Assembly: GCA_040766585.1 (NCBI GenBank)
Contig: JAXGQE010000010.1
Coordinates: 62,001 to 126,000, forward strand
Reading direction: 5' to 3'
DNA length: 64,000 nucleotides
Origin: JAXGQE01 sp040766585
GTDB taxonomy: Bacteria; Bacillota; SLNR01
The position numbers and the translations under genes were made by a program. Below are positions 35,392 to 44,392 of the stretch, piece by piece. Positions within the stretch are counted from its first letter, which is position 1, and each line of letters starts with the position of its first letter. Below the pieces are notes generated by a model. It ran no database searches. It saw only the letters and a program-made list of their open reading frames with translations, and was not told the DNA's origin.

Positions 35392-35679
35392 ATGAAAAAG
35401 CCGGATCAGCCGCAGAACAGTTTCGATAAAAAGAAACTGCAGGCACGATTGCGCAGGATTGAAGGACAAATACGCGGTCTGCAGAAGATGATTGACGAGG
35501 ATCGGTATTGTGTGGATGTACTGGTGCAGATTGCCGCTGCCCGGGCAGCATTAAACCGGGTTGGCATGGCTGTGCTGGAAAAACACACTCGAGGGTGTGT
35601 GGTAAATGCCATTGCTCACGATCGGGGTGACGAAGCGGTGGATGAGCTGATGGATGTATTGATGCGGTTTATTCAATAA
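35392..35679 (+). CDS. csoR: Cu(I)-sensing repressor of the CsoR family
   Basis: A 95-residue all-helical repressor. Ligands Cys40, His65 and Cys69 (YCVDVL...LEKHTRGCV, C-x24-H-x3-C) match copper-sensing CsoR rather than RcnR or CstR, and RLRRIEGQIRGLQKMI is the family DNA-binding helix. It would release the copA operator when Cu+ binds. AAGGGGG lies 8 nt before ATG 35392; ATG 35374 has no SD. Confidence 0.92.
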   Translation: MKKPDQPQNSFDKKKLQARLRRIEGQIRGLQKMIDEDRYCVDVLVQIAAARAALNRVGMAVLEKHTRGCVVNAIAHDRGDEAVDELMDVLMRFIQ

Positions 35680-35682
35680 AAA

Positions 35683-35714
35683 CAAAGTCCCGGTGATATT
35701 TCACCGGGACTTTG
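35683..35714. terminator. Bidirectional terminator
   Basis: CAAAGTCCCGGTGA (35683-35696), loop TATT, TCACCGGGACTTTG (35701-35714), between convergent genes. Confidence 0.85.
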
Positions 35715-35755
35715 ATATAAGCTGACTATCTCGATAGATGCAGAGCGGCTCTTTC

Positions 35756-36058
35756 TTAGAGGATGCCGCCTCCCTTGACATAATCGATTCCTGTTTCACC
35801 AATCATGCTTTCCGACTCACGGATCAGCTGAGACATGTTCAAATCGGCATAGGTGCCGTATTGGGCCAAGAGTGCTTCCATTTCGTCCAGCACGTTCTCC
35901 TCGGCTGTTGCATCGACGCGAATGCAGTATTTCCCGATCCGTCTGTAGAGGCCTACGGTGTTGCAGAATGATCCGTACTTTTCATCCAGGGCAAGAACGG
36001 CTTCTTTGAGAGTCTCGAATTCTTTCATCTGATAGACCATTATACGCTGTTTGGCCAT
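35756..36058 (-). CDS. Conserved-looking soluble protein, unknown function
   Basis: 100 residues of mixed alpha/beta character (QRIMVYQMKEFETLKEAVLALDEKYG, in part ETLKEAVLALDEKYG; GLYRRIGKYCIRVDATAE; LLAQYGTYADLNMSQ) ending in glycines. No known motif was recognised. GGGGGG lies 8 nt before ATG 36058. It stands alone on the minus strand. Confidence 0.55.
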   Translation of the reverse strand: MAKQRIMVYQMKEFETLKEAVLALDEKYGSFCNTVGLYRRIGKYCIRVDATAEENVLDEMEALLAQYGTYADLNMSQLIRESESMIGETGIDYVKGGGIL

Positions 36059-36149
36059 GTACATTCCCCCCAAAAAGATTTTCTGGGCATATTATATCAT
36101 ATTGGAGCGGCATCTGTCATAAAAAGACTGTTTGAGAGGGGTAGTTTGT

Positions 36150-36884
36150 ATGCGGAATCGACTCTATACTGATTTGGCAAACCTGTTTCCCGTCATTACA
36201 CCCCGAGAGCATTATCGGGAAGAAGCAAAGTTTTGGTCGAGTATTCTCCGTTCAGCTTTGGGTGCAGGGGCCCACCGGATCCTGGAGATGGGAGTGGGGG
36301 GAGGGCACCTGCTTTCATACCTGAGAGACGATTTTTCTGCTACTGCAGTTGATCTTTCGGCCACCATGCTGGCTTTGTCGAAAAAGCTGAATCCCACCGT
36401 ACGCCATATTCAGGGGGATATGCGCTCTTTGGACCTGGACGAGAAGTTCGATGCAGTTTTAATCCACGATGCTGTCAGTTATCTGCTCTCGGAGAACGAT
36501 ATCCGAGCGACAGCTCAAACAGCCCTTACCCATCTGCGAGCCGGAGGATTGCTGGTGATGGCACCGGACTACTTCAAAGAGACTTTCATTCCGGATCGCA
36601 TTTCTTCATTTACGAATATCCTGGATGATCAGACAGTTACATTTATTGAGCATACCTGGGATCCGAATCCCGATGATACGGAAATTGAAGTCAACATGTT
36701 CTTCCTGATCAAGAAAAACGGGAAGATGATCATCGAAGAGGATATTCATCATCTGGGATTGTTTCAGCGTGATGTCTGGGAAAGAATCCTGCAGGAAACC
36801 GGGTTTTCTGTGAAATGGATTCCCAGTCCCCACAAAGAACCTGGGACTGGCGGATATCTGATCTCGGCCTATGCTGATACTTGA
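36150..36884 (+). CDS. Class I SAM-dependent methyltransferase
   Basis: 244 residues. The SAM fold is clear: ILEMGVGGGHLLSYL (motif I, with the acidic E), ATAVDLSATMLALSKKL (motif II Asp), IQGDMRSLDLDEKFDAVLIHDAVSYLL (motifs post-I and II), and LRAGGLLVMAPDYF. The substrate is unknown. ATG 36150 follows GAGAGGGG. Confidence 0.83.
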   Translation: MRNRLYTDLANLFPVITPREHYREEAKFWSSILRSALGAGAHRILEMGVGGGHLLSYLRDDFSATAVDLSATMLALSKKLNPTVRHIQGDMRSLDLDEKFDAVLIHDAVSYLLSENDIRATAQTALTHLRAGGLLVMAPDYFKETFIPDRISSFTNILDDQTVTFIEHTWDPNPDDTEIEVNMFFLIKKNGKMIIEEDIHHLGLFQRDVWERILQETGFSVKWIPSPHKEPGTGGYLISAYADT

Positions 36885-36909
36885 AGTCAAGGACGCAATC
36901 ATGTATAAT
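36881..36909 (+). promoter_or_regulatory. Predicted sigma-A promoter
   Basis: TTGAAG (36881-36886), 17-nt spacer, TATAAT (36904-36909), 50 nt ahead of the GTG start at 36959. Confidence 0.65.
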
Positions 36910-36958
36910 GAATGACAGATTCATATCGAATTGAAAGGTCTTAAAGGAGGTAGATTGC

Positions 36959-37438
36959 GTGAGGCCAAGTTTTCTAATGAACAGGACCCCCACAAAGTTC
37001 GGTCCTCCTCCGAAAGAGGAGTTGGAAGGCGGTTTGAAGGACTTGCTGGAAGCGAGTCTGGAGGAAGGGGAAAAGGTGTTGGTCTGCACTCCGGGCGGTA
37101 TGGGTGAGGCGTTGGTGGGCACAGACAACCGTGTCATGGCGCTGAAATGTGGTTTCATGGCTGGAGCCTACAAAGAACCGATTTGCTTTTCATTCCCCTA
37201 TGAGGAGATCTATCTGTTTGAGTGGGGTCGTAAGCGCCGCATTTTGGAGATTATTCCCTACGACGATATCAAGAAGAAAAAAGCAGTCATTACGTTCTTG
37301 CCTTTCCATGACAAAGCATTCGGGAATGCTGTGAATTTCATGGCAAAGAAAGTAGTGGAAACCCGCAAAAAGAACCCGGAAATAGCCGATAAAGCATTGC
37401 GTCAGGCTCAGGAAGAAGCCAAGAAAATGCGCTGGTAA
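36959..37438 (+). CDS. PH-domain-like protein of unknown function
   Basis: 159 residues. After a proline-rich start the body has GEKVLVCTPGGMGEALVGTDNRVMALK and a FPYEEIYLFEWGRKRRILEII strand run that looks like a bacterial PH (SHOCT/bPH-type) barrel, followed by a helical basic tail. This is a pattern resemblance only. GTG 36959 has AAAGGAGG 8 nt upstream, and the good promoter before it suggests steady expression. Confidence 0.6.
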   Translation: MRPSFLMNRTPTKFGPPPKEELEGGLKDLLEASLEEGEKVLVCTPGGMGEALVGTDNRVMALKCGFMAGAYKEPICFSFPYEEIYLFEWGRKRRILEIIPYDDIKKKKAVITFLPFHDKAFGNAVNFMAKKVVETRKKNPEIADKALRQAQEEAKKMRW

Positions 37439-37453
37439 GTTCGATTTTTACTG

Positions 37454-37475
37454 CCCGACTGCTGTCGGGTTTTTT
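37454..37475 (+). terminator. Intrinsic terminator
   Basis: CCCGAC (37454-37459), loop TGCT, GTCGGG (37464-37469), T6. Confidence 0.85.
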
Positions 37476-37605
37476 ACTGTAAGGGAAAATTTTACAGCAG
37501 AAGGAAAGCGGAGATAAAATCGCGAATCTTTACAGGAAAGGTTTTTAATAAACCGGCTGCTGATACAGCTGCATGCCGGACATTATACACAAGGAGCGTG
37601 ACAGT

Positions 37606-38358
37606 ATGAAACCGTTAATTGGGATTACTGGGAATGTAATGTTTTCTATGGACCTGGGGATCGATCCCCGTATGGCACATATAGTGCCTGAGTTTAATTC
37701 GTCACCGCGGGATTATACCGAAGCAGTCAAGGCTGCCGGTGGGATTCCGGTGGTTATTCCGCTGTGCACTGATGAGGATCTGTTGAAAGAAACTCTGGAT
37801 AAGCTGGATGGAGTCCTGTTGACCGGTGGAGAAGATGTAGATCCGCTTAATTATGGTGAGGATTACAATCATCGAATTGAACTGGTCAGCCCGATTCGGG
37901 ACAAATTTGATATGACCGTGGCCAGGCTGGCAATGGATCGAGATATGCCGATTCTCGGGATCTGCCGCGGATGCCAGATTATCAATGTCACGGAAGGTGG
38001 GACATTGTATCAGGATATCAGTTCGCAGGTGAAAGACTCACTGCGTCATCCTTTGGTAGGTATTACCCCCAAATGGCACAAATCCCATCTGGTTACCCTG
38101 GATCCCGAATCCAAACTGGCAGGCATCTACGGGACCCGTGAAATGTGGACCAACGGTTTCCATCATCAGGCAGTCAAAGATGTGGCAGAGACCATGAAAG
38201 CCGTGGGGCATACCAAAGACGGCATGGTGGAAGCCATTGAAAGCAAAAAGCATACGTTCGTTGTCGGTGTTCAATGGCATCCGGAAATGATGCTGGAAAA
38301 ACACCAGGATGTACTGCCTTTGTTTGAATCATTCGTGAAAGCGGCTCAAAGCAAATAG
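37606..38358 (+). CDS. Peptidase C26, gamma-glutamyl-GABA hydrolase-like
   Basis: A class I glutamine-amidotransferase-like hydrolase of 250 residues. MKPLIGITGN begins the fold, LLTGGEDVDPLNYGE is the substrate loop, the nucleophile lies in LGICRGCQIINV and the His-Glu pair in VQWHPE. Members cleave gamma-glutamyl bonds; PuuD releases GABA from gamma-glutamyl-GABA. AAGGAG precedes ATG 37606. A hairpin (37553-37579, CCGGC/GCCGG) precedes the SD. gabT follows 22 nt later, which favours a GABA-related role. Confidence 0.85.
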   Translation: MKPLIGITGNVMFSMDLGIDPRMAHIVPEFNSSPRDYTEAVKAAGGIPVVIPLCTDEDLLKETLDKLDGVLLTGGEDVDPLNYGEDYNHRIELVSPIRDKFDMTVARLAMDRDMPILGICRGCQIINVTEGGTLYQDISSQVKDSLRHPLVGITPKWHKSHLVTLDPESKLAGIYGTREMWTNGFHHQAVKDVAETMKAVGHTKDGMVEAIESKKHTFVVGVQWHPEMMLEKHQDVLPLFESFVKAAQSK

Positions 38359-38380
38359 CAAATAAACGGGAGGTATGTTC

Positions 38381-39715
38381 ATGAGTAAAGGTGGAATCGA
38401 GATTAAGACTTCAATTCCGGGACCCCGATCCACATCTTTGCAGGAACGACGGCAAAAAGTAGTCCCTCGCGGCGCAGCCAGTGCAACCCCTTTGGTAGTT
38501 GAAAAAGGACGAGGCGCCCTTCTGGAAGATGTGGATGGAAACAAGTATCTGGATTTTGCCGGTGGTATCGGTGTGCTGAATGTAGGCTACAGTCATCCGA
38601 AGGTAGTGGCCGCGGTGAAAGACCAGGCGGAAAAGATGTTCCATACCTGTTCGGCTGTTAGCATGTACGAACCGTATATCGATCTGGCTGAAAAACTCAC
38701 AGCACTGATCCCCGGGGATTATCCCAAGAAAACGGTTTTCCTCAACAGCGGAGCAGAAGCTGTAGAGAATGCTGTGAAGATTGCCCGCAGCTATAGCAAA
38801 CGGCCTGCCATCGTTGTATTCGAAAATGCATTCCACGGACGGACTTTGCTGACCATGTCCATGACAGCAAAGATTGTACCATACAAAGCCAACTTCGGAC
38901 CTTTTGCTCCTGAAATATATCGTCTGCCTTACCCATATTGCTATCGCTGCCCGTTCGGACTGGAATACGGCAGCTGTGGCATGCGCTGTCTGGAATATAT
39001 TGAAGAAAGTTTTACCACCCATATTGCTCCCGAAGATGTGGCAGCCCTGGTTATCGAAACGGTAGTTGGAGAAGGCGGCTTCCTGGTACCACCTAAAGAA
39101 TTCCTGCCCGGACTGCGCAAAATCTGTGAAAAGTACAACATCCTCTTTGTCGCAGACGAGATCCAGTGCGGATACGGACGAACCGGCAAGATGTTTGCCT
39201 TTGAACATTATGGAATCGTACCGGACCTGGTTACCGTGGCCAAATCCCTGGCAGCCGGACTGCCACTCAGTGCCGTGGTAGGAAAGGCCGATGTGATGGA
39301 TACAACAGTGATCGGCGGGCTGGGAGGCACATACAGCGGGAATCCGGTGGCCTTGGCGGCAGGGAATGCGGTCCTGGATGTCATGGAGGAAGAAAAACTG
39401 CTGGAAAAAGCCAAAGTGTTGGGCGATCTGATGATGAAACGATTCAAAGAGATGCAGGAGCGCTATCCGGTTATCGGCGATGTTCGCGGACTGGGAGCCA
39501 TGGTGGCCATCGAGTTGGTGGAAGATCGGGAAAGTAAAAAGCCGGCTGCGGATGCAACCAAAAAAATCATGAAATACTGTTACGAACACGGCTTAATCCT
39601 GGTAAAAGCTGGGATGTTTGATAATGTTGTCAGGATGCTTCCTCCTCTGGTAACCACTCCGGAGCAGATGGAGATCGGTCTCGATCTGATTGAAGAAGCA
39701 CTGAAAACTCTGTAA
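38381..39715 (+). CDS. gabT: 4-aminobutyrate aminotransferase-type class III enzyme
   Basis: A class III PLP aminotransferase of 444 residues. NSGAEAVENAVKIAR, AFHGRT, the VADEIQCGYGRTG pair binding PLP, and the lysine in TVAKSLAAGLPLSAVVG are clear. The most likely reaction is GABA + 2-oxoglutarate to succinate semialdehyde + glutamate; ornithine- or 5-aminovalerate-type use cannot be excluded. An unusual cysteine-rich loop YCYRCPFG...CGMRC is present at about residues 186-205. ATG 38381 is 7 nt from CGGGAGG. Confidence 0.88.
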   Translation: MSKGGIEIKTSIPGPRSTSLQERRQKVVPRGAASATPLVVEKGRGALLEDVDGNKYLDFAGGIGVLNVGYSHPKVVAAVKDQAEKMFHTCSAVSMYEPYIDLAEKLTALIPGDYPKKTVFLNSGAEAVENAVKIARSYSKRPAIVVFENAFHGRTLLTMSMTAKIVPYKANFGPFAPEIYRLPYPYCYRCPFGLEYGSCGMRCLEYIEESFTTHIAPEDVAALVIETVVGEGGFLVPPKEFLPGLRKICEKYNILFVADEIQCGYGRTGKMFAFEHYGIVPDLVTVAKSLAAGLPLSAVVGKADVMDTTVIGGLGGTYSGNPVALAAGNAVLDVMEEEKLLEKAKVLGDLMMKRFKEMQERYPVIGDVRGLGAMVAIELVEDRESKKPAADATKKIMKYCYEHGLILVKAGMFDNVVRMLPPLVTTPEQMEIGLDLIEEALKTL

Positions 39716-39734
39716 TACAAAGGACTGCATAAAG

Positions 39735-39762
39735 ACAGATAGGGACGCAGGTCCCTATCTGT
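39735..39762 (+). terminator. Terminator-like hairpin after gabT
   Basis: ACAGATAGGGAC (39735-39746), loop GCAG, GTCCCTATCTGT (39751-39762). The stem is strong but the T-run is short, so it may be only partly effective. Confidence 0.65.
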
Positions 39763-39787
39763 TTGACTCTGAAGGCGGGGTGATTGC

Positions 39788-41629
39788 ATGATGAAAGGAT
39801 ACATGGGAAAAATTCTCCATGTGGATTTGACCACTGAAACAATCCATACAGATTTTTATGATGAAGCCCACTTACGCAAATACATCGGCGGCAGCGGGCT
39901 GGGGGCCCGTATTCTCTATGACGAAACGGATGAATCCACCGATCCGCTGGGGCCTGATAATGTGCTGATCTTTATGACCGGTCCTCTCGTCGGGACAAAA
40001 ATTCCTATGACCGGACGGCATGCCGTGGTGGCAAAATCACCATTGACAGGCATTTGGGGTGAATCCGATTCGGGGGGGCACTGGGGATACATGCTCAAAC
40101 GAGCTGGATTCGACGGCATAGTGTTTCGAGGTGCAGCGTCGAAACCGGTATATTTGTGGATTCACGAAGGAGAAGTGGAAATTCGCCCAGCCGATTCGAT
40201 TTGGGGGCAGGACTCATTTGTCACCGAAGAGATGATTCAAAAAGAAACCCATTCAAAAGCCGCCGTTGCCTGCATTGGCCCGGCTGGTGAGAATCTGGTC
40301 CGCATGGCTGCCATTATGAATGACGGGAAAGACAGTCGTGCGGCAGGACGCTGCGGATTGGGCGCTGTCATGGGTTCCAAAATGCTTAAAGCAGTGGCTG
40401 TGTTTGGCGCAGAAGAGACACCGGTGGCAGACCCAGAAAAACTGGCTCAGATGGGGCGTACCATCGCCAAGCAAATAGCGGAGCGGACAAAAAGCTTCAG
40501 TGCTTTCGGAACATCCGGTGGACTGCAGACGGCAGAAAAAGTGGGCGATTTACCCATTCAGAACTGGCGAACCGGAACCTGGGAAAGCGGTGCTGCGAAA
40601 ATATCAGGCCAAGCTATGGCCGATTCCATATTGACCGGTAAATTTTTCTGTCAGGGTTGTGTAATTGGATGCGGACGAGTGGTTAAGCAGTATTATCAAC
40701 CGTTTGCCGGCCTTGCCGGTGGCGGACCGGAATATGAAACGTTGGGTATGATTGGCAGCAACGCGCTGGTGGACGACCTGGAGACCATTGCTCGGGCCAA
40801 TGAGTTGTGCAACCGCTACGGTGTTGATACTATTTCATGCGGTTCTGCAGCTGCCTTTGCTATAGAATGCTTCGAGCGCGGGTTAATCACCAAAGATGAT
40901 ACGAATGGCCTGGAATTGGCCTGGGGTGATGGGAAAACACTGTTGGCACTCATTGAGATGATTGTTAAAAAGGAAGGGATCGGCGAGATTCTCAGTCAGG
41001 GAACTCGACGGGCAGCCGAAGCAATCGGAGGCATAGCATCCGAATTTGCGATTCATGTCAAAGGACTGGAACTTCCGGCTCATGACCCACGCGCCTACAT
41101 CAGTCTGGGTGTAGGGTATGCAACCTCCAATCGGGGGGCATGCCATCTGCAGGGCTACAGCTATGCATTCGAACGAGGATTAACCTCCCCGGATATGGGA
41201 TTTCCTGAGGTTTTGGATCGTTTCTCTATGGACCGGAAAGGAGAACTGGCCGCAAAAACCCAGAATCTGATGAGCATGTTTGATTCCCTGAAAGTATGCA
41301 AGTTTATCCTCAGCGGGGGCGTGGATGTGCATAATCTGGTGGAATGGCTCAATGCTTCCACCGGCTGGGATATGACCGATGAGGAGTTTATGCGGACCGG
41401 AGAACGTTTATATAATCTGAAACGAATGTACAATGTCCGCTGCGGGATCAGTCGAAAAGACGATGTCTTGCCCATGCGTATTCTGACGCAGCCCCGACGG
41501 GAAGGCGGTGCCGGATACAATCTGCCGCCTCTGGGGCCGATGCTGCACGAATACTATGCAATACGGGGTTGGTCCGATGAAGGGATTCCCCGTCCAGAAA
41601 AACTCAGCGAGCTGGAATTACACATCTAA
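39788..41629 (+). CDS. Tungsten-type aldehyde:ferredoxin oxidoreductase
   Basis: AOR-family enzyme of 613 residues. The N-terminal domain has GYMGKILHVDLT, IGGSGLGARIL and PMTGRHAVVAKSPLTG. The Fe-S ligands are CQGCVIGC (CxxCxxxC) near residue 292 and a fourth cysteine in DSLKVCKF; GGPEYETLG and RGACHL-type segments belong to the pterin-binding domains. It oxidises aldehydes to acids with ferredoxin, or reverses this. A CoA-transferase and a BenE carrier are in the same operon. Start ATG 39788 or 39791. The aldehyde is unknown. Confidence 0.92.
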   Translation: MMKGYMGKILHVDLTTETIHTDFYDEAHLRKYIGGSGLGARILYDETDESTDPLGPDNVLIFMTGPLVGTKIPMTGRHAVVAKSPLTGIWGESDSGGHWGYMLKRAGFDGIVFRGAASKPVYLWIHEGEVEIRPADSIWGQDSFVTEEMIQKETHSKAAVACIGPAGENLVRMAAIMNDGKDSRAAGRCGLGAVMGSKMLKAVAVFGAEETPVADPEKLAQMGRTIAKQIAERTKSFSAFGTSGGLQTAEKVGDLPIQNWRTGTWESGAAKISGQAMADSILTGKFFCQGCVIGCGRVVKQYYQPFAGLAGGGPEYETLGMIGSNALVDDLETIARANELCNRYGVDTISCGSAAAFAIECFERGLITKDDTNGLELAWGDGKTLLALIEMIVKKEGIGEILSQGTRRAAEAIGGIASEFAIHVKGLELPAHDPRAYISLGVGYATSNRGACHLQGYSYAFERGLTSPDMGFPEVLDRFSMDRKGELAAKTQNLMSMFDSLKVCKFILSGGVDVHNLVEWLNASTGWDMTDEEFMRTGERLYNLKRMYNVRCGISRKDDVLPMRILTQPRREGGAGYNLPPLGPMLHEYYAIRGWSDEGIPRPEKLSELELHI

Positions 41630-41643
41630 CAGGGAGTGAGTAT

Positions 41644-43161
41644 ATGTCATTGGAACGGATCCGTCATGCAGGGCTGCGGGAGAAGGTTGTCTCTGCGAAA
41701 GATGCTGCTGCTTTGATTCAGGATGGCATGAATATTGCCATCAGTGGATTTGCTCTTGCCGGAAATCCCAAGGAAGTACTGCCGGCCATGGTCAAAGAGA
41801 TACAGAACAGCGGAATCAGAAAAAAAATCAATCTGTGGACAGGTGCTTCCACGGGTTTTGAGGTAGACGGCCTGCTGGCTGAAAACGATGTTGTGATGAG
41901 ACGATTCCCGTATCAGAGCAGCAAAGAAATGCGGCAGAGGATCAATCAGGGGGATGTTCAATATACAGATATGCATTTGAGCATGTCGCCCCAGTCTGTC
42001 CGGTATGGCTGGTGGGGTCATCTGGATTTGGCCATAATTGAGGCGGCTGCCATTACAGAAGAAGGGGAAATCGTTCTGACGACTGCGGTGGGAAACAGCC
42101 CGACTTTTGTGGAAGTTGCGGATCGGGTAATCATTGAAATCAATGAAACATTTCCGGAGAACCTGGAGGGAATTCACGACATTTTCCAGATAGCTGATCC
42201 TCCCGAAAGGATGTCGATTCCGCTAACCCATCCAGATCAGCGTATCGGTTCACCGTTCCTTCATGTGCCTTTGGAAAAAGTGAAGGCCATTGTGTTTTCC
42301 AATGTACCGGAGAAGGGGCCTGTGTTTTCACCGGTGGAGGATGTTCACCAGAAGATTGCAGGGCATCTTATCGACTTTTTGGAGGGAGAGGTGGCCATCG
42401 GGCGAATGCCGCCTAACCTGCTCCCTCTGCAGTCCGGTGTTGGCAATGTCGCCAATGCAGTACTGGCTGGTCTGGCCGATTCCAAGTTCAGTCATCTGCG
42501 TGTCTATTCTGAAGTGCTGCAGGATTCGATACTGACTCTTTTGGAAAGCGGTAAACTGGATTTTGCCTCCGGGTGTGCCATTAACCTGTCCCGAGATGCC
42601 ATGCAAAAACTGTATTCCAATCTGGACTGGTACAAAGGAAAATTGATGCTCAGGCCTCTGGAAATCAGCAACCATCCGGAAGTGATCCGCCGCCTGGGGT
42701 TAATATCCATGAACACGGCATTGGAAGCGGATATTTACGGCAATGTCAATTCAACTCATGTTCTGGGCAGCAAAATCATGAATGGTATTGGCGGTTCCGG
42801 TGACTTCACTCGAAATGCCTTCCTATCATTTTTCTTTACTGAATCGATTGCAAAGCAAGGTAGTGTTTCATCCATTGTGCCGTATGTATCGCATACTGAC
42901 CATACAGAACACGATGTAGATGTGATTATTACGGAACAGGGAGCGGCTGATTTGCGGGGATTATCTCCCCGGGAAAGAGCGCTGCGGATTATTCATCAAT
43001 GTGCTCATCCGGATTACCGTGATGCGCTGCAGGACTATTTTGATCGGGCCTGCCGCATGTCAGGAGGGCAAACACCGCATATTCTGGATCAGTGTTTCTC
43101 CTGGCACACCCGTTTCCAGAAAACGGGCAGCATGAAAGAGAATGAGAGTGATGCATTATGA
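41644..43161 (+). CDS. Acetyl-CoA hydrolase/succinate-type CoA-transferase
   Basis: A class I CoA-transferase of the Ach1/Cat1 family, 505 residues. The catalytic glutamate lies in VYSEVLQDS, with NGIGGSGDFTRNAF as the oxyanion region and VDVIITEQGAADLRGLSPRERA at the C-terminus. It moves CoA among small acids such as succinate, acetate and propionate. It starts 14 nt after the AOR gene and overlaps benE by 4 nt, so it probably activates or releases the acid made by AOR. Confidence 0.9.
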   Translation: MSLERIRHAGLREKVVSAKDAAALIQDGMNIAISGFALAGNPKEVLPAMVKEIQNSGIRKKINLWTGASTGFEVDGLLAENDVVMRRFPYQSSKEMRQRINQGDVQYTDMHLSMSPQSVRYGWWGHLDLAIIEAAAITEEGEIVLTTAVGNSPTFVEVADRVIIEINETFPENLEGIHDIFQIADPPERMSIPLTHPDQRIGSPFLHVPLEKVKAIVFSNVPEKGPVFSPVEDVHQKIAGHLIDFLEGEVAIGRMPPNLLPLQSGVGNVANAVLAGLADSKFSHLRVYSEVLQDSILTLLESGKLDFASGCAINLSRDAMQKLYSNLDWYKGKLMLRPLEISNHPEVIRRLGLISMNTALEADIYGNVNSTHVLGSKIMNGIGGSGDFTRNAFLSFFFTESIAKQGSVSSIVPYVSHTDHTEHDVDVIITEQGAADLRGLSPRERALRIIHQCAHPDYRDALQDYFDRACRMSGGQTPHILDQCFSWHTRFQKTGSMKENESDAL

Positions 43162-44387
43162 TCCGTCATCTTGAAAAAGGAGTGGGATTCCGCCAAAGTA
43201 TCGCCGGGATCCCTTCCAGGATTCATGCGGATAATGTCAGTGCCGGCATTGTTGCCGGCATTTTCAATATTGGCACTCTGCTTTTAATCACAAAAATTCT
43301 TCAGGATGCTGGGCTGCCCCAACCGGTTATTCTGTCCTGGATTCTGGTCGTATTCACGGGCGGGGGTTTCCTATCTCTGATCATGTCGCTGTATTACCAA
43401 AAGCCCATTGCCGGCGCATGGAGCATTGCTGGGCTGGTTCTGGTCAGCGGCTCCCTGCCGTATTATTCTCTGCCCCAGCTTACGGGTGGTTTTTTTATGG
43501 CGGGTGCAATTGTTGCCTTGTTGGGTTTTACCGGCGTCATCAGCCGCATCGTCCGATGGCTGCCACGGCCGGTCATGATGGCCATGATTGCAGGAATTTT
43601 GCTGCGCTTTGGGGTGGGCATTATTGTGGCTCTGGAACAGGATCCGCTTTTAGCCGGAATTCCCCTTATTCTTTTTATGGTCTCCCAGCGGCTTTTCCCC
43701 CGATTTCCAGCGGTACTGTCTGCTCTGGTGGGCGGTGGCCTGATGGTTTTTTTCAGCCACACCATCACCTGGAGCCCGATTGTACTGGGAGTGGCACGGC
43801 CGGTTTTTGTGGTCCCGGAATTTACTCTTCCTGCATTGGTGGGAATCAGTTTGCCATTGGCTCTGACCATCATCGGGGCTGAAAATATGCAGGCTATGGG
43901 TATTCTGATGGCGGAAGGGTACGATCAGCATCCTCCGGGGACTACGGTACCGATGAATGCCATGACAGCAGCCTCCGGGCTGGGCATCATGATTGTTTCT
44001 TTCTTTGCCGGCCACAGCCTTACCATGGCCGGGGTGCTGACGGCAATTTGCAGTGGTGAAAGTGCTGGAGAAGATCGTGATGGACGGTATATAGCCGCTC
44101 TGGTTGCTGGGCTTATTACCATGATGTTTGGGATTTTGGGGGCTACGCTGGTTCATGTACTGGAATCCATGCCAGAGTCTTTGATTAATGCTGTCGCAGG
44201 CCTGGCCATGGCGGGAGCGTTGATTGCTTCATTCCGCAGTGCATTTTCAGGCCGATTTAGTTACGGGGCCTTTTTTGCATTTGTCACTGCTGTATCCGGA
44301 ATTCGTGTTCTCGGTATCGGGGCTCCATTTTGGGCGCTTCTTCTGGGACTTGCGGCTGCAGCGATGCTGGATGGGAAGGATTGGTAA
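43158..44387 (+). CDS. BenE-family transporter
   Basis: A 409-residue membrane protein of 11-12 helices in the benzoate:H+ symporter (BenE) family. DNVSAGIVAGIFNIGTLLLI, AGAWSIAGLVLVSGSL, ENMQAMGILMAEGY, and FFAGHSLTMAGVLTAICSGE support this. The last two correspond to nucleobase-cation-symporter-like core motifs. The start overlaps the CoA-transferase stop. It would move an aromatic or other small carboxylate for this operon. Confidence 0.85.
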   Translation: MIRHLEKGVGFRQSIAGIPSRIHADNVSAGIVAGIFNIGTLLLITKILQDAGLPQPVILSWILVVFTGGGFLSLIMSLYYQKPIAGAWSIAGLVLVSGSLPYYSLPQLTGGFFMAGAIVALLGFTGVISRIVRWLPRPVMMAMIAGILLRFGVGIIVALEQDPLLAGIPLILFMVSQRLFPRFPAVLSALVGGGLMVFFSHTITWSPIVLGVARPVFVVPEFTLPALVGISLPLALTIIGAENMQAMGILMAEGYDQHPPGTTVPMNAMTAASGLGIMIVSFFAGHSLTMAGVLTAICSGESAGEDRDGRYIAALVAGLITMMFGILGATLVHVLESMPESLINAVAGLAMAGALIASFRSAFSGRFSYGAFFAFVTAVSGIRVLGIGAPFWALLLGLAAAAMLDGKDW

Positions 44388-44392
44388 TATCC

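Noticed and set aside
38411..39589. 392-codon minus-strand open frame opposite gabT
   Set aside because: It is a shadow of a clear class III aminotransferase, with no start signal.
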